64,000 nucleotides of DNA, from NCBI GenBank assembly GCA_937864115.1, contig CALMII010000020.1:124001-188000 (forward strand), in the 5' to 3' direction. This stretch comes from an uncultured Steroidobacter sp. GTDB taxonomy: Bacteria; Pseudomonadota; Gammaproteobacteria; Steroidobacterales; Steroidobacteraceae. A model generated the notes under the pieces. The model was given only the letters and a program-made list of their open reading frames with translations. It made no database searches and was not told the DNA's origin. Positions 8,951 through 19,525 of this stretch are shown here, in pieces (position 1 is the first letter of the stretch; each line of letters begins with the position of its first letter). The translations under genes were made by a program, and so were the position numbers.

Positions 8951-10326
8951 TTTCCCGCAGCCTCAATGACATCGTGCGAGTCACGGGCGCCACACTCGTC
9001 GGCGAAAACTGCGAGTTCAGCAGCGTGTCCACCGATACGCGCACCTTGCAGCGCGGGGCGCTGTTCATCGCGCTCACGGGACCGAAGTTCGACGGTCACG
9101 ATTTCGTCTCGATGGCCGCCGAGCGCGGCGCCGTCGCGGCGCTGGTCGAGCGGCCGCTGCCGGTGGAGCTACCGCAGGTGGTCGTTCCCGATGCGCTCGC
9201 AGCATTGTCGACGTTCGCGCGCGAATGGCGCCGCCAGTTCGCCATTCCCGTGATCGGCATCACCGGCAGCAACGGCAAGACGACGACCAAGGAATTGATC
9301 GGCGCGATCCTGTCGCGGCTCGGTCCCTGCCTGATCACGCGCGGCAACCTCAACAATCACATCGGCGTGCCGCTGATGCTGATGGAGCTGAACGAGACGC
9401 ATCGCTACGCCGTGATCGAGATGGGCGCGAACCACCAGCGCGAGATCGCGCATCTCGCCAGTCTCGCCGAGCCCGGCATCGGCATCGTGACCAATGCGGG
9501 TGCCGCGCATCTGGAAGGCTTTGGCAGCCTCGACGGCGTGGCGATCGGCAAAGGCGAACTCTTCCAGAGCCTGCCCGCAGATGGCGTCGCCGTCATCAAC
9601 GCGGACGACAAGTACGCACCGCAGTGGAAGGAGTCGCGCGCGGCCGATCGCGTGCTCACGTTCGGCTTCGAGCAGCCGGCCGATTTCATGGCGCACAAGG
9701 TGCAGTCGGTGGGCGATGCGAAGGGCTTTCGCATCGACTTCGACCTGGTGACTCCTGCAGGCACGAAGCCGGCAACGCTGGCGCTCGCCGGTCTGCACAA
9801 CCTGCGCAATGCGCTCGGCGCCGCGGCGGTGGCGCACGCGGCCGGCGCGACGCTCGAGCAGATCGTCGAAGGCCTCGCTGCCATGCGCGCCGTGTCCGGC
9901 CGCCTGGAACTCAAGCCCGCGATTCACGGCGCGTTCCTGGTCGACGATTCCTACAACGCCAATCCGAGTTCGCTGAAAGCCGGCATCGATGCGCTGCGTG
10001 GCTTCGGCGGCAAGCGCTGGCTGGTGCTGGGCGACATGCTCGAACTCGGTGACAGCGCCAATGAACTGCACGCCGAGATCGGTCGCTATGCACGGCAGGC
10101 CGGCATCGAACGCCTGCTCGCCGTCGGCAAGCATTCGCATTTCGCGGTCGAGGCGTTCGGTCGCGGCGCGCAATGGTTCAACGACGTCGACGCACTGATC
10201 ATCGAAGCGAGCCGCGCACTGACGGCGGGCGTCGCCGTACTCATCAAGGGATCGCGCGCCAACCGGCTCGAACGCGTTTCGGCGGCGCTCGCCGCGATGC
10301 CGCCGAAGGCAGCCAACGGGCACTGA
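8947..10326 (+). CDS. murF: UDP-MurNAc-tripeptide:D-Ala-D-Ala ligase MurF
   Basis: Adds D-Ala-D-Ala to complete the UDP-MurNAc-pentapeptide, 459 aa. Mur ligase layout: an N-terminal substrate domain, P-loop [13 protein letters not shown] near residue 105, central [17 protein letters not shown], and C-terminal [18 protein letters not shown] followed by VLGDMLELG. It is a separate gene, not fused to murE, and starts inside the murE stop (ATGA). The gap to mraY is 19 bp. Confidence 0.96.
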   Translation: MISRSLNDIVRVTGATLVGENCEFSSVSTDTRTLQRGALFIALTGPKFDGHDFVSMAAERGAVAALVERPLPVELPQVVVPDALAALSTFAREWRRQFAIPVIGITGSNGKTTTKELIGAILSRLGPCLITRGNLNNHIGVPLMLMELNETHRYAVIEMGANHQREIAHLASLAEPGIGIVTNAGAAHLEGFGSLDGVAIGKGELFQSLPADGVAVINADDKYAPQWKESRAADRVLTFGFEQPADFMAHKVQSVGDAKGFRIDFDLVTPAGTKPATLALAGLHNLRNALGAAAVAHAAGATLEQIVEGLAAMRAVSGRLELKPAIHGAFLVDDSYNANPSSLKAGIDALRGFGGKRWLVLGDMLELGDSANELHAEIGRYARQAGIERLLAVGKHSHFAVEAFGRGAQWFNDVDALIIEASRALTAGVAVLIKGSRANRLERVSAALAAMPPKAANGH

Positions 10327-10345
10327 ACAACAACAAGAGAATCCC

Positions 10346-11428
10346 ATGCTGCTCTACCTTGCCCACTACCTGAGCGAAATCCATTCCGGCTTCCGGGTAT
10401 TCCAGTACCTGACGCTGCGCGCGATTCTCGCGGCCCTCACCGCGCTCGCGATTTCTTTCATCGTCGGCCCCTGGATGATCCGCACGCTGTCGACGAAGCA
10501 GATCGGCCAGCGCGTGCGCGACGACGGTCCGAAGACGCATCTCCCGAAAGCCGGTACGCCGACGATGGGCGGCGCGCTGATTCTCGTCGCCATCGGCGCG
10601 AGCACGGTGCTGTGGGCGGATCTCGAGAACCGCTTCGTGCTGGTCACGCTGCTGGTGACGCTCGCGTTCGGACTGATCGGTTTCTGGGACGACTATCTCA
10701 AACTCGTCGTCGGCAACAGTCGTGGCCTGATCGCGCGCTACAAATATTTCTGGCAGTCGGTCGCCGGACTCGGTGCGGCGGTCGTGCTGTTCATGACGGC
10801 CAAGGCGCCGGCCGAAACCGCGCTCTACGTTCCCTTCTTCAAGACCGTGATGGTGCCGCTCGGCGTCGGCTACATCGCGCTCACGTATTTCGTGATCGTC
10901 GGCACCAGCAACGCGGTGAATCTCACCGACGGCCTGGACGGGCTCGCGATCATGCCGGCAGTTCTCGTTGGCGGCGCACTGGGGGTGTTCGCGTATGCAA
11001 CAGGCAATGCGGTGTTCTCGGGTTATCTCGGCATTCCATTCATCGAGGGGACCGGTGAAATACTGGTGTTCTGCGCGACGCTGGTCGGTGCCGGACTCGG
11101 ATTCCTCTGGTTCAACACTTACCCGGCCCAGGTGTTCATGGGTGATATCGGTGCGCTCGCGCTTGGTGCGGCACTAGGCGTCGTCGCCGTCATCGTCCGG
11201 CAGGAGATCGTGCTGTTCATCATGGGCGGCGTCTTCGTGATGGAGACGGTCTCCGTGATCCTGCAGGTCGCGTCCTTCAAGCTGACCGGCAAGCGCATCT
11301 TCCGGATGGCGCCGATCCATCATCACTTCGAACTCAAGGGCTGGGCCGAGCCGAAGGTGATCGTGCGCTTCTGGATCATCTCCGTGATTCTCGTGCTGGT
11401 CGGCCTCGCGACCCTGAAGGTGCGTTGA
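10346..11428 (+). CDS. mraY: Phospho-MurNAc-pentapeptide translocase MraY
   Basis: Integral membrane enzyme that makes lipid I from UDP-MurNAc-pentapeptide and undecaprenyl phosphate, 360 aa, with about ten transmembrane helices. Visible signatures are [13 protein letters not shown] near residue 68, the catalytic [10 protein letters not shown] aspartates near residue 110, [10 protein letters not shown], the [10 protein letters not shown] segment, and [11 protein letters not shown] near the C-terminus. It has the standard length. The stop overlaps a TTG and lies 2 nt before the murD ATG. Confidence 0.97.
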   Translation: MLLYLAHYLSEIHSGFRVFQYLTLRAILAALTALAISFIVGPWMIRTLSTKQIGQRVRDDGPKTHLPKAGTPTMGGALILVAIGASTVLWADLENRFVLVTLLVTLAFGLIGFWDDYLKLVVGNSRGLIARYKYFWQSVAGLGAAVVLFMTAKAPAETALYVPFFKTVMVPLGVGYIALTYFVIVGTSNAVNLTDGLDGLAIMPAVLVGGALGVFAYATGNAVFSGYLGIPFIEGTGEILVFCATLVGAGLGFLWFNTYPAQVFMGDIGALALGAALGVVAVIVRQEIVLFIMGGVFVMETVSVILQVASFKLTGKRIFRMAPIHHHFELKGWAEPKVIVRFWIISVILVLVGLATLKVR

Positions 11429-11430
11429 GC

Positions 11431-12885
11431 ATGACGCCGCAGGTCGACATCCGCACACCCCGCAGGCCGCAGGCCGGACGCACCGTCGTCGTCGGCCTCG
11501 GGCGCACGGGCATGTCGTGCGCGCGTTACCTGCGTTCGCGCGGTGTGGAGTTCGCGGTGACGGACAGCCGCGCCGCGCCGCCGGAAGCTTCTGCGTTGCG
11601 TGAGCTTGCGCCGGAGGCGGAGGTCGCCTTTGGCGGTTTCGACATGGGATTGCTCGATGGCGCGACCGAGATCGTGGCGTCGCCCGGCGTGTCGCTGCGC
11701 GAACCGTTTCTTGCGCGTGCGGCTGCGCGCGGCGTGCCCATCGTCGGCGACATCGAACTGTTTGCGCGCGAAGCGCGTGCGCTCATCGCGGCGATTACCG
11801 GCACGAATGGCAAGAGCACGGTGACGACGCTCGTGGCGAGGATGGCGGAGGCCGCGGGCAAGCGCGTGCTCGCCGGCGGCAACCTCGGCCGTCCTGCGCT
11901 CGAACTGCTCGATGAGCCGGTGCCGGAGCTGTATGTGCTGGAGCTGTCGAGCTTCCAGCTCGATACGACGCATTCGCTGCGAACGGCGGCGGCGACGGTG
12001 CTCAATGTGACGCCGGATCACATGGATCGTTACGACACGATCGAGGATTACGCGGCGTCGAAGGCGCGGATTTTTGCGAATTGCGCGGCGGCGATCGTGA
12101 ATCTCGATGATCCGTGGGTGCGGGGGATGCTGCCCCCACCCCAACCCTCCCCCGCAAGCGGAGGAGGGGTCCAGACCGACGCTTCCCGTTCTTTCCCCTC
12201 CTCCGCTTGCGGGGGAGGGCAGGGAGGGGGCGCTCGCGTATTGGGATTCAGCCTCATCAGCGATCCCGCCGCCGAGTACTACGCCGTGGAAACCAACGGC
12301 GACGTCGCCCTCATGCACGGCGCCCACCGCATGATCGCGATGTCCGAACTGAAGATCGCCGGCCTGCACAACGCCGCCAACGCCCTCGCGTCGCTCGCAA
12401 TGGCTGACGCGCTCGGTCTCGATCGCGCAGCCTGCCTAAAAGCGCTGCGCGAATTCCCCGGCCTGGCCCATCGCTCGCAATGGATCGCGGACGTCGACGG
12501 CGTGCGCTACATCGACGACTCCAAGGGCACGAACGTCGGTGCGACGCTGGCGGCCGTGGCCGGCATGCCCGGTTCGCTCATCGTGATCGCCGGCGGACAG
12601 GGCAAGGGCCAGGACTTCGCACCGCTGGCCGCCGCGTTTCGCGGCAAGGTGCGGCACGTCGTGCTGCTCGGTCAGGACGCGAAACTCATCGCCGCGGCGC
12701 TCGAAGGCGTGACGACGGTGGAGTTCGCCATCGACATGGCTAAGGCGGTGAAGCTTGCATCGCGTGCGGCGCGTGCAGGCGAAACCGTGCTGCTGTCGCC
12801 CGCCTGCGCGAGTCTCGACATGTTCCGCGACTACGCACATCGCGGCGATGTATTCGCCGCCGCCGTCAGAGGGCTCACGGCATGA
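11431..12885 (+). CDS. murD: UDP-MurNAc-L-Ala:D-glutamate ligase MurD with in-frame repeat insert
   Basis: Adds D-glutamate to UDP-MurNAc-L-Ala. The ATG at 11431 gives 484 aa; a TTG at 11425 in the same frame overlaps the mraY stop. P-loop AITGTNGKSTVTTL, HSLRTAAATVLNVTPDHMD, GLAHRSQWIADVDGV and the C-terminal LLSPACASLD are all present, so the enzyme should work. It is some 35-45 residues longer than usual (E. coli about 438). The excess sits between NLDDPWVRG and the following beta-strand ARVLGFSL, encoded by a family-B palindrome dimer at 12133-12230, a low-complexity Pro/Ser/Gly peptide. The stop overlaps ftsW. Confidence 0.95.
   Translation: MTPQVDIRTPRRPQAGRTVVVGLGRTGMSCARYLRSRGVEFAVTDSRAAPPEASALRELAPEAEVAFGGFDMGLLDGATEIVASPGVSLREPFLARAAARGVPIVGDIELFAREARALIAAITGTNGKSTVTTLVARMAEAAGKRVLAGGNLGRPALELLDEPVPELYVLELSSFQLDTTHSLRTAAATVLNVTPDHMDRYDTIEDYAASKARIFANCAAAIVNLDDPWVRGMLPPPQPSPASGGGVQTDASRSFPSSACGGGQGGGARVLGFSLISDPAAEYYAVETNGDVALMHGAHRMIAMSELKIAGLHNAANALASLAMADALGLDRAACLKALREFPGLAHRSQWIADVDGVRYIDDSKGTNVGATLAAVAGMPGSLIVIAGGQGKGQDFAPLAAAFRGKVRHVVLLGQDAKLIAAALEGVTTVEFAIDMAKAVKLASRAARAGETVLLSPACASLDMFRDYAHRGDVFAAAVRGLTA
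12133..12230. repeat. Family-B palindromic dimer inside murD
   Basis: Two copies of the C/G-rich element face each other: CCCTCCCCCGCAAGCGGAGG on the left and CCCCTCCTCCGCTTGCGGGG on the right, with about 25 nt between them. Arms and orientation match the dimers flanking the DUF559 gene at 56.1-56.7 kb. The whole dimer is read in frame as part of murD without a stop. Confidence 0.92.
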
Positions 12886-14066
12886 GCGCGAACGCCAGCA
12901 CCATGTCGTTCGCCCGCTCCAACACGCGCCCACGGCGCTTCGTGTTCGATCAGGCGCTGCTGCTCAGCGTGGCCGGCATCCTGCTGCTGGGCCTCGTGAT
13001 GGTCACGTCGGCCTCGATCTCCATCGCGGATCGCCAGGTGCACGAGCCGTTGCACTTCCTCGAGCGCCAGAGCGTCGGTGTGATCCTCGGTGCGATCTGC
13101 TGCGCATTCATGATGTTCATTCCCACGTCCGTGTGGGAACGCATGGCCATGCCGTTGCTGCTGTTTGCATTCCTGCTGCTGATCATCGTGCTGATTCCCG
13201 GCCTCGGTTACGAAGTGAACGGCAGCCGCCGCTGGCTGCGCGCGGGCTTCATGAATTTCCAGGCGTCGGAACTGGCGCGCGTGCTGCTGCTCACCTATCT
13301 CGCGAGCTACGTGGCGCGCCGGCAGCAGGAACTGAAGGACGAACTGAAGGGCTTCCTCAAACCGCTCGGCATCCTGATGGCGGCTGCGGCGCTGCTGCTG
13401 CTCGAACCGGACTTCGGCGCGGCGACGGTGCTGATGGCGACCGGTCTCGGCGTGCTGTTCCTTGCTGGTGTGAAACTGCGGCACTTCCTGGCGCTCGTCG
13501 CGCTCGCCGCCACCGGCATGGGCGTGATCGCCGTGACGAGCGCGTATCGCCTCAAGCGCCTGACGGCGTTCCTCGATCCGTTCGCCGATCCGTTCAACTC
13601 GGGTTTCCAGCTCACGCAGTCGCTGATCGCGGTCGGTCGCGGCGAACTGTTCGGCGTCGGCCTGGGGTCGAGCGTGCAGAAACTGTTCTACCTGCCCGAA
13701 GCGCACACCGATTTCGTGTTCGCGATTCTGGCGGAAGAACTGGGCCTGGTCGGCGTCGTCGTCACGCTGACGCTGTTCATGATCCTGGTGTGGCGTGCGT
13801 TCCGCATCTCGCGGCTCGCGGCCGATGCGGGCCTGCCGTTCCAGGCCTATTGCGCCGCAGGCTTCGGCATCTGGCTGGGACTGCAGACCTTCATCAACGT
13901 CGGCGTGAATCTCGGCCTGCTGCCGACCAAGGGCCTGACCCTGCCGCTCATGTCCTATGGCGGTTCGAGCGTGCTGGTCACGCTCGGCTGGCTCGGCCTG
14001 TTGATGCGCATTCATCACGAAGCCAGCGTCGCGGGGCGGCTCGCCGTGCGCAAGGAGCGCGACTGA
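12882..14066 (+). CDS. ftsW: Septal peptidoglycan glycosyltransferase FtsW (SEDS family)
   Basis: A polytopic SEDS-family protein of 394 aa that polymerises lipid II at the septum together with FtsI. About ten transmembrane helices are visible. Family marks include NGSRRWLRAGFMNFQASELAR in the centre (the RW-L and Q-x-SE pattern), LLLEPDFGAATVL with the conserved Asp, the HTDFVFAILAEELG segment, and LMSYGGSS near the C-terminus. A basic N-terminal tail (RSNTRPRR) precedes the first helix. The start overlaps the murD stop; the stop overlaps murG (TGATG). Confidence 0.95.
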   Translation: MSANASTMSFARSNTRPRRFVFDQALLLSVAGILLLGLVMVTSASISIADRQVHEPLHFLERQSVGVILGAICCAFMMFIPTSVWERMAMPLLLFAFLLLIIVLIPGLGYEVNGSRRWLRAGFMNFQASELARVLLLTYLASYVARRQQELKDELKGFLKPLGILMAAAALLLLEPDFGAATVLMATGLGVLFLAGVKLRHFLALVALAATGMGVIAVTSAYRLKRLTAFLDPFADPFNSGFQLTQSLIAVGRGELFGVGLGSSVQKLFYLPEAHTDFVFAILAEELGLVGVVVTLTLFMILVWRAFRISRLAADAGLPFQAYCAAGFGIWLGLQTFINVGVNLGLLPTKGLTLPLMSYGGSSVLVTLGWLGLLMRIHHEASVAGRLAVRKERD

Positions 14067-15154
14067 TGGCGCGCACCGTGCTCATCATGGCGGGCGGCAC
14101 CGGCGGGCATGTTTTCCCGGCGCTTGCGGCCGCGCGCGTGCTGCGTGAGCGCGGCTTCGAACCCGTGTGGCTCGGCACGCAGCGCGGTCTCGAAGCGAAG
14201 CTCGTGCCGCCGCAGCAGATCCCCATCGAATGGATCAGCGTGAGCGGCGTGCGCGGCAAGGGCGTGACGACGCTGCTCGCCGCGCCCTTCCAGCTGGCGC
14301 GCGCAGTGTGGCAGAGCATCCAGGTCATGCGTCGCCGCCAGCCGGTCGTCGTGCTCGGCGCCGGCGGTTTCGTCTCGGGTCCGGGCGGCATCGCGGCGTG
14401 GCTGACGCGCCGGCCGCTGGTGATCCATGAACAGAACGCCGTTGCCGGCATGACCAACAAGATGCTGGCGCGTCTGGCGCAGCGCGTGTTCGAGGCGTTT
14501 CCGTCGAGCTTCCCGAAGTCGATCAAGGCCGAGCGCGTCGGCAATCCGGTGCGTCGTGAAATCGCCGCGCTGCCGCCGCCGGAGAAACGCTTCGCCGAAC
14601 GACGCGGTCCGCTGCGTGTGCTCATCATCGGCGGCAGTCAGGGCGCATCGCGCCTCAACGTCGTCGTGCCGGCGGCGCTGGCGATGATCGATACCTCGCT
14701 GCGGCCGCAGGTGTTGCATCAGGCCGGCGAACGTCACATCGCACAGGCGCGCGAGTCGTACGAGAAGCACGGTGTCGAGGCCGATGTGCGTGCGTTCATC
14801 GACGACATGGCCGAGGCGTATGCCTGGGCGGATCTCGTGATCTGCCGCTCCGGCGCGCTCACGGTGTCCGAACTTGCCGCCGCCGGTGTGCCCGCCGTGT
14901 TCGTGCCGTTCGCCGCGGCGGTCGACGATCACCAGACCCACAACGCGCGCTTCCCCGTCGCGGCCGGTGCCGGCGTGCTGATTCCCGAAGCCGAGCTGAC
15001 GCCGCTGCGCCTGGCGAACGAACTGCGCACGCTGCTCGAAGCGGGCCGCACGAAGCTCGCCGACATGGCCGTGAAGGCGCGCTCGATTGCGCTCACCGAT
15101 GCGGATGTGCGCCTGGCCGATGCCTGCGTCGCGGCGGCGGGAGGTGCGGCATGA
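14066..15154 (+). CDS. murG: UDP-GlcNAc:lipid I N-acetylglucosaminyltransferase MurG
   Basis: Peripheral membrane GT28 enzyme that converts lipid I to lipid II, 362 aa. It opens [20 protein letters not shown] with the first glycine-rich loop. Next come [25 protein letters not shown], the second G-loop [13 protein letters not shown], and [20 protein letters not shown] with the conserved glutamate that contacts UDP-GlcNAc. The ATG at 14066 overlaps the ftsW stop; the frame is open far upstream inside ftsW but those residues are not part of the protein. The stop overlaps murC. Confidence 0.96.
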   Translation: MARTVLIMAGGTGGHVFPALAAARVLRERGFEPVWLGTQRGLEAKLVPPQQIPIEWISVSGVRGKGVTTLLAAPFQLARAVWQSIQVMRRRQPVVVLGAGGFVSGPGGIAAWLTRRPLVIHEQNAVAGMTNKMLARLAQRVFEAFPSSFPKSIKAERVGNPVRREIAALPPPEKRFAERRGPLRVLIIGGSQGASRLNVVVPAALAMIDTSLRPQVLHQAGERHIAQARESYEKHGVEADVRAFIDDMAEAYAWADLVICRSGALTVSELAAAGVPAVFVPFAAAVDDHQTHNARFPVAAGAGVLIPEAELTPLRLANELRTLLEAGRTKLADMAVKARSIALTDADVRLADACVAAAGGAA

Positions 15155-16563
15155 CCGACCGCATGCGCCGCATCCAGTGCATCCACTTCGTCGGCATCGG
15201 CGGCGCCGGCATGGGCGGCATTGCCGAGGTGCTGGTCAATCTCGGCTACGACGTGCAGGGCAGCGATCTCAAGTACAACACCGTGACCGCACGACTGCAG
15301 CGGCTCGGCGCGCGCGTGATGATCGGTCATGCGGCGGAGAACATCGGCAAGGCCGATGTCATCGTCGTCTCGACGGCGGTGAGTGCGAGCAATCCGGAAG
15401 TCGTCGCCGCGAATGCGAAGCGACTGCCGATCGTGCAGCGCGCCGAAATGCTCGGCGAACTGATGCGCTTCCGTTACGCCATCGCGGTGGCCGGCACGCA
15501 CGGCAAGACCACGACCACCAGCATGGTCGCGAGCCTGCTCGCGGAAGGAAATCTCGATCCGACCTTCGTCATCGGCGGCCGGCTGGTCAGCGCCGACACG
15601 AATGCGAAGCTCGGACTGGGCAAGTATCTCGTCGCAGAGGCGGACGAAAGCGATGCGTCGTTCCTGCATCTGCAGCCGATGATCTCGATCGTCACCAATA
15701 TCGACAACGATCATCTGGGTACGCACGAAGGCGACTTCGAGCGTCTCAAGCAGAGCTTCGTCGACTTCCTGCACAACCTGCCGTTCTACGGACTGGCCGT
15801 GATCTGCGCCGACGATCCGGTGGTGGCCGCGATGATCCCGCGCATCAATCGTCCCGTGGTCACGTACGGGATCGAGCAGCAGGCCGACGTGCGCGCGACC
15901 GACATCGTGCGCGAAGGGTTGCGCACGCGCTTCCGCGTGCATCGCGCGGGTCGCCCCGCCGCATTGCAGGTAACGTTGAATCGCCCCGGCACGCACAACG
16001 TGCTCAATTCACTGGCGGCGATTGCCGTCGCGACGGAACTGGATGTTCCGGATGCGGCGATTCAGTCGGCGCTCGCCAGCTTTCAGGGCATCGATCGTCG
16101 ATTGCAACAGAACGGCGATGTCGATACGCCGTCGGGTCGCGTCACGCTCGTCGACGACTATGGCCATCATCCGACCGAACTCGCGGCCACGCTCGAAGCG
16201 ATCCGCCAGGGCTGGCCGGGCCGGCGCATCGTGCTGGCGTTCCAGCCGCATCGCTACACGCGCACACGCGATCTGCTCGACGACTTCGCGCGCGTGCTCG
16301 CGGGCGTCGACGCGCTGGTCGTCACCGAAGTCTATGCCGCCGGCGAGACGCCGATTACCGGCGCCGATGGCAAGGCGATCTGTCGCGCAGTGCGTTCGCA
16401 CGGTCGCGTCGAACCGCTGTTCGTCGAGAAGGCCGAGCAGCTGCCGCAGACGCTGCTGCCGATCCTGCGCGATGGCGATCTGGTGGTGACGATGGGCGCC
16501 GGCAGCATCGGCGCCGTGGCGGCCGATCTGCCGGTGACGCTGGCTGCGAAGGGGGCTGCATGA
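15151..16563 (+). CDS. murC: UDP-N-acetylmuramate:L-alanine ligase MurC
   Basis: First Mur ligase, adding L-alanine to UDP-MurNAc, 470 aa. It has a Rossmann-like N-terminus [17 protein letters not shown] near residue 10, P-loop [12 protein letters not shown] near residue 113, [12 protein letters not shown], the [14 protein letters not shown] segment, and the C-terminal [10 protein letters not shown]. Start and stop overlap murG and murB respectively (ATGA), so translational coupling is likely. Confidence 0.96.
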   Translation: MTDRMRRIQCIHFVGIGGAGMGGIAEVLVNLGYDVQGSDLKYNTVTARLQRLGARVMIGHAAENIGKADVIVVSTAVSASNPEVVAANAKRLPIVQRAEMLGELMRFRYAIAVAGTHGKTTTTSMVASLLAEGNLDPTFVIGGRLVSADTNAKLGLGKYLVAEADESDASFLHLQPMISIVTNIDNDHLGTHEGDFERLKQSFVDFLHNLPFYGLAVICADDPVVAAMIPRINRPVVTYGIEQQADVRATDIVREGLRTRFRVHRAGRPAALQVTLNRPGTHNVLNSLAAIAVATELDVPDAAIQSALASFQGIDRRLQQNGDVDTPSGRVTLVDDYGHHPTELAATLEAIRQGWPGRRIVLAFQPHRYTRTRDLLDDFARVLAGVDALVVTEVYAAGETPITGADGKAICRAVRSHGRVEPLFVEKAEQLPQTLLPILRDGDLVVTMGAGSIGAVAADLPVTLAAKGAA

Positions 16564-17456
16564 ACTCCCTCGCACTGCCGCCGGATTTCGACGCGCGCGT
16601 GTTGCGCAACGAGCGCATGGCGAAGCACACGTCGTGGCACGTCGGTGGCCCGGCGGACCTGTTCTTCACGCCGCTGGACGTGGCCGATCTCGCCGCGTTC
16701 CTGCGCAGCCTCGATCGCGCCACGCCGGTGATGTGGATCGGTCTCGGCAGCAACCTGCTGGTTCGCGACGGCGGTATCCGCGGCGCGGTGATCGATACGC
16801 ACGGCGTGTTCGCGGAACTCGATCGTCTCGACGACAACGAGGTCTGGGCGGGCGCCGGCGTGGCGTGCGCCAAGCTCGCGAAGCAGTGCATCAAGTGGGG
16901 GCTCGGACCCGCGGAATTCTTCGCCGGCATTCCCGGCACGCTCGGCGGTGCGCTCGCCATGAATGCCGGCGCGTTCGGCGGCGAGACGTGGAATCACGTC
17001 GTGTCGGTAGCGACGCTGGATCGCGATGGCGTGCGTCGCGAGCGACCGGCAGCGGACTACCAGGTGGGCTATCGCCACGTCGACGGTCCGGTCGACGAAT
17101 GGTTCCTCGGCGCGCGGCTGCGCTTCGAACAGCGGCCCGGCGTCAGCAGCGAAGACATCCGCATCCTGCTCGCCCGTCGCAAGGCCACGCAGCCGATCGG
17201 CGAATGGTCGTGCGGGTCCGTGTTCACGAATCCGCCGGGCGATCACGCCGCGCGACTGATCGACAGTGCGGGCCTGAAAGGCTTTCGCATCGGCGGCGCG
17301 CGCGTCTCGGAGATGCACGCGAATTTCATCGTCAACGACGGCACTGCGACTGCCGCCGATATCGAGCAGCTCATCGCGCATGTCCGCACGACCGTCGAGC
17401 AGATGCACGGCGTGAAGCTCACGCCGGAAGTGCGGATGGTGGGAGAGAAGACATGA
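16560..17456 (+). CDS. murB: UDP-N-acetylenolpyruvoylglucosamine reductase MurB
   Basis: FAD-dependent enzyme that reduces UDP-GlcNAc-enolpyruvate to UDP-MurNAc, 298 aa. The flavin-binding segments [13 protein letters not shown] near residue 23 and [17 protein letters not shown] are clear. [20 protein letters not shown], the active-site serine region SCGSVFTNP and [11 protein letters not shown] complete the fold. Length and the last motif fit the shorter type II MurB rather than the 342-aa E. coli enzyme. The ATG at 16560 overlaps the murC stop. A repeat-filled gap of 196 bp separates it from ddl. Confidence 0.95.
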   Translation: MNSLALPPDFDARVLRNERMAKHTSWHVGGPADLFFTPLDVADLAAFLRSLDRATPVMWIGLGSNLLVRDGGIRGAVIDTHGVFAELDRLDDNEVWAGAGVACAKLAKQCIKWGLGPAEFFAGIPGTLGGALAMNAGAFGGETWNHVVSVATLDRDGVRRERPAADYQVGYRHVDGPVDEWFLGARLRFEQRPGVSSEDIRILLARRKATQPIGEWSCGSVFTNPPGDHAARLIDSAGLKGFRIGGARVSEMHANFIVNDGTATAADIEQLIAHVRTTVEQMHGVKLTPEVRMVGEKT

Positions 17457-17460
17457 GGCG

Positions 17461-17638
17461 GCTGCTGGCAACTGGCTGCTGGCCGCTGGCCAGAGAAGAG
17501 GCTTGGAAGGCCTTTATGCGGGAACGGTCCGTGCAACGCGCTGCTCTGCCTCGCAGTTCGCTCATCAGTCACTGGCGCGCAGCACGTGCCGATGTCTGGC
17601 TGCTGGCCGGCGGCCAGCGGCCAGTCGCCAGCAGCCGC
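17461..17638. repeat. Family-C inverted pair between murB and ddl
   Basis: GCTGCTGGCAACTGGCTGCT and GGCCGCTGGCCAGAG (17461-17494) face CTGGCTGCTGGCCGGCGGCC and AGCGGCCAGTCGCCAGCAGC (17596-17635). About 100 bp of unrelated sequence without a recognisable gene lies between. The same core, CTGGCGACTGGCCAGA, recurs at 33.1, 55.0, 61.3, 62.2 and 62.3 kb. It is the only large gap in the tightly packed mur block. Confidence 0.75.
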
Positions 17639-17652
17639 AGCGAGATTCCCGC

Positions 17653-18609
17653 ATGAGCACCGATCCCCACACCACCGATCCGCGCGCCTTCGGCCGCGTC
17701 GCCGTGCTCATGGGCGGCACGTCGTCCGAGCGCGAAGTGTCGCTCGACTCCGGGCGCAACTGTCTCGAAGCGCTCAGGCGTCGCGGTGTCGACGCGCAGG
17801 CGATCGATGGCATTCCGGCGCTGGTGCGCGAGATCGTGGCGAAGCGCATCGACCGCGTCTTCAACATCCTGCACGGCCATCACGGCGGCGGCGAAGACGG
17901 CATCCTGCAGGGCCTGCTCGAAGCCTTCGGCGTGCCTTACACCGGCTCCGACGTGCTGGGGTCGGCGCTGTCGATGGACAAGATCCGCACCAAGCAGGTG
18001 TGGCTGTCGCTCGGTCTGCCGACGCCGCGCTATGTGCGGCTCGAACGCAATGACGATGTGGCGAAGGCGGCGGCCTCGCTGGGGTTGCCGGTGATCGTGA
18101 AGCCGGCCTGCGAAGGATCGAGCGTCGGCGTGAGTCGCGTGTTCAGCGAAGCGGACCTGCCGGGCGCCGTGGCGCTCGCGGCACGTTACGAGGGCGATCT
18201 GCTGATGGAACAGATGATCGTCGGCGAGGAATACACCGTCGGCATTCTCGGCGAGACGGCGCTGCCGACGATCCGCATCGTGCCGGCGGGCGAGTACTAC
18301 GACTACCACGCGAAGTACGTCGCCGAAGACACGCAGTACATCTGCCCTGGATTGACCGGCGCGGCGGAAGAGGAGATGCGCGATCTCGCGCTGGAGGCAT
18401 TCCAGTCGGCGGGCTGCAGCGGCTGGGGTCGCGTCGATGTGATGCGCGATCGCAGCGGCAGGAATTTCCTGCTCGAAGTGAACACCGCGCCGGGCATGAC
18501 GAGTCATTCGCTGGTGCCCAAGGCGGCGCGCGTCTTCGGCATCGAGTTCGACGATCTGGTGTGGCGCGTGCTCGAAACCAGTCTCACGCGCGGAGGGTCG
18601 CGGCCGTGA
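17653..18609 (+). CDS. ddl: D-alanine:D-alanine ligase
   Basis: ATP-grasp enzyme that makes the D-Ala-D-Ala used by MurF, 318 aa. It opens with [19 protein letters not shown], followed by [41 protein letters not shown] and the C-terminal [20 protein letters not shown] with the metal-binding Glu/Asn. The ATG at 17653 is chosen because the preceding codons, though open, are repeat-derived (SRQQPQ) and outside the conserved N-terminus. The stop overlaps the ftsQ start. Confidence 0.95.
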   Translation: MSTDPHTTDPRAFGRVAVLMGGTSSEREVSLDSGRNCLEALRRRGVDAQAIDGIPALVREIVAKRIDRVFNILHGHHGGGEDGILQGLLEAFGVPYTGSDVLGSALSMDKIRTKQVWLSLGLPTPRYVRLERNDDVAKAAASLGLPVIVKPACEGSSVGVSRVFSEADLPGAVALAARYEGDLLMEQMIVGEEYTVGILGETALPTIRIVPAGEYYDYHAKYVAEDTQYICPGLTGAAEEEMRDLALEAFQSAGCSGWGRVDVMRDRSGRNFLLEVNTAPGMTSHSLVPKAARVFGIEFDDLVWRVLETSLTRGGSRP

Positions 18610-19436
18610 TGGGAACGTCGCGCAAACGCAATCGTCGCAAGACCGAAGACGCCGGATCGGGCGGGTGGTCGCGCCTGTCGCTCGGCGGTCTGCAGCCGCT
18701 GTTCATCGAAACGATCCGTCCGGTGCTCGGCATGTCGGGCGCGATCCTCGGTGCGCTGCTGGCGATCTGGGGCCTGACCACGGCGCTCGATCGTCCGATT
18801 GCGAAGGTCGATGTGGCGGGTCAGTTCCAGCGCGTCGCGCCGGTGCAGATCGACGAAGCGGTCGCGCCGTTTCGCGGCGCCGGTTTTCTCTCGGTGGATC
18901 TCGAACGCCTGCAGGCCTCGCTCGAAGCCATTGCCTGGGTCGATCGCGCGCGCGTCGAACGCCGCTGGCCGCGCTCGGTGCGTGTCGTCATCACCGAGCA
19001 TGTCGCCGCGGCGCGCTGGGGCGAGGACGGGTTGATGAACACGCGCGGCGAACTGTTCCTGAAGCACTCGCGGCACATTCCGCCCGAGCTGCCGCAGCTG
19101 ATCGGTCCCGAAGGTACCGAAGAGGAAGTGGCGCATCTGTATCTCGAGAGTTATCCGCGCCTGCTCGCCGTCGGCATGCGGCTCGCGAAGGTCGAGCTCG
19201 ATCCGCGCGGCGCGTGGGAACTCACGCTTTCCAATGGCGTGCAGGTGCGGCTCGGTCGACAGGACGTGCATGAGCGGCTCGAACGCTTCCTGCGTGTGGC
19301 CAGTCCGCTGGTGGCGACGCGCAGCACGGAAGTCGGCTACGTCGATCTGCGTTACAGCAACGGATTTTCGGTCGGCTGGAATCCGCCGGCGACGCGCGTG
19401 GCGCATGACGCGACCGCGACTGTGCCGGATGCGTGA
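18609..19436 (+). CDS. ftsQ: Cell division protein FtsQ
   Basis: Bitopic divisome protein of 275 aa. A basic cytoplasmic tail (SRKRNRRK) is followed by one transmembrane helix at about residues 40-58 (MSGAILGALLAIWGLTTAL). The periplasmic POTRA domain begins near IAKVDVAGQFQRV and contains WVDRARVERRWPRSVRVVITEH. The FtsQ domain follows with GEDGLMNTRGELF and ELTLSNGVQVRLG. The ATG at 18609 overlaps the ddl stop (TGATG); a longer open frame upstream lies inside ddl. It connects to FtsL in this cluster and to an FtsB encoded elsewhere. Confidence 0.93.
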   Translation: MGTSRKRNRRKTEDAGSGGWSRLSLGGLQPLFIETIRPVLGMSGAILGALLAIWGLTTALDRPIAKVDVAGQFQRVAPVQIDEAVAPFRGAGFLSVDLERLQASLEAIAWVDRARVERRWPRSVRVVITEHVAAARWGEDGLMNTRGELFLKHSRHIPPELPQLIGPEGTEEEVAHLYLESYPRLLAVGMRLAKVELDPRGAWELTLSNGVQVRLGRQDVHERLERFLRVASPLVATRSTEVGYVDLRYSNGFSVGWNPPATRVAHDATATVPDA

Positions 19437-19445
19437 GTGAAGAGG

Positions 19446-19483
19446 CCCCCTCCCTGTCCCTCCCCCGCTGTGCGGAGGAGGGG
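19446..19483. repeat. Family-B element between ftsQ and ftsA
   Basis: A single copy: CCCCCTCCCTGTCCCTCCCC followed by CGCTGTGCGGAGGAGGGG. Its hairpin (CCCTCCCCCGC with GCGGAGGAGGGG) starts 9 bp after the ftsQ stop. It is followed by GGAAGAAGAGAGGG and, after 19500, by the ftsA leader. Confidence 0.85.
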
Positions 19484-19525
19484 AAGAAGAGAGGGCGGGA
19501 ATGAATCTGACTCGCAAGGTGGGAA

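Noticed and set aside
12133..12230. Possible CRISPR-like repeats in the G/C-rich elements
   Set aside because: The copies are inverted, not direct, and there are no regular spacers; no CRISPR array or cas gene is seen anywhere in the window.
12755..15154. A 799-codon open frame that joins an unknown N-terminal half to MurG
   Set aside because: Only the part from 14066 is MurG; the first 437 codons are the wrong frame of murD and ftsW, which have their own complete motifs.
15087..17456. A 789-codon frame that would fuse a His/Arg-rich region to MurB
   Set aside because: The upstream part is the wrong frame of murC; MurB starts at 16560 overlapping the murC stop.
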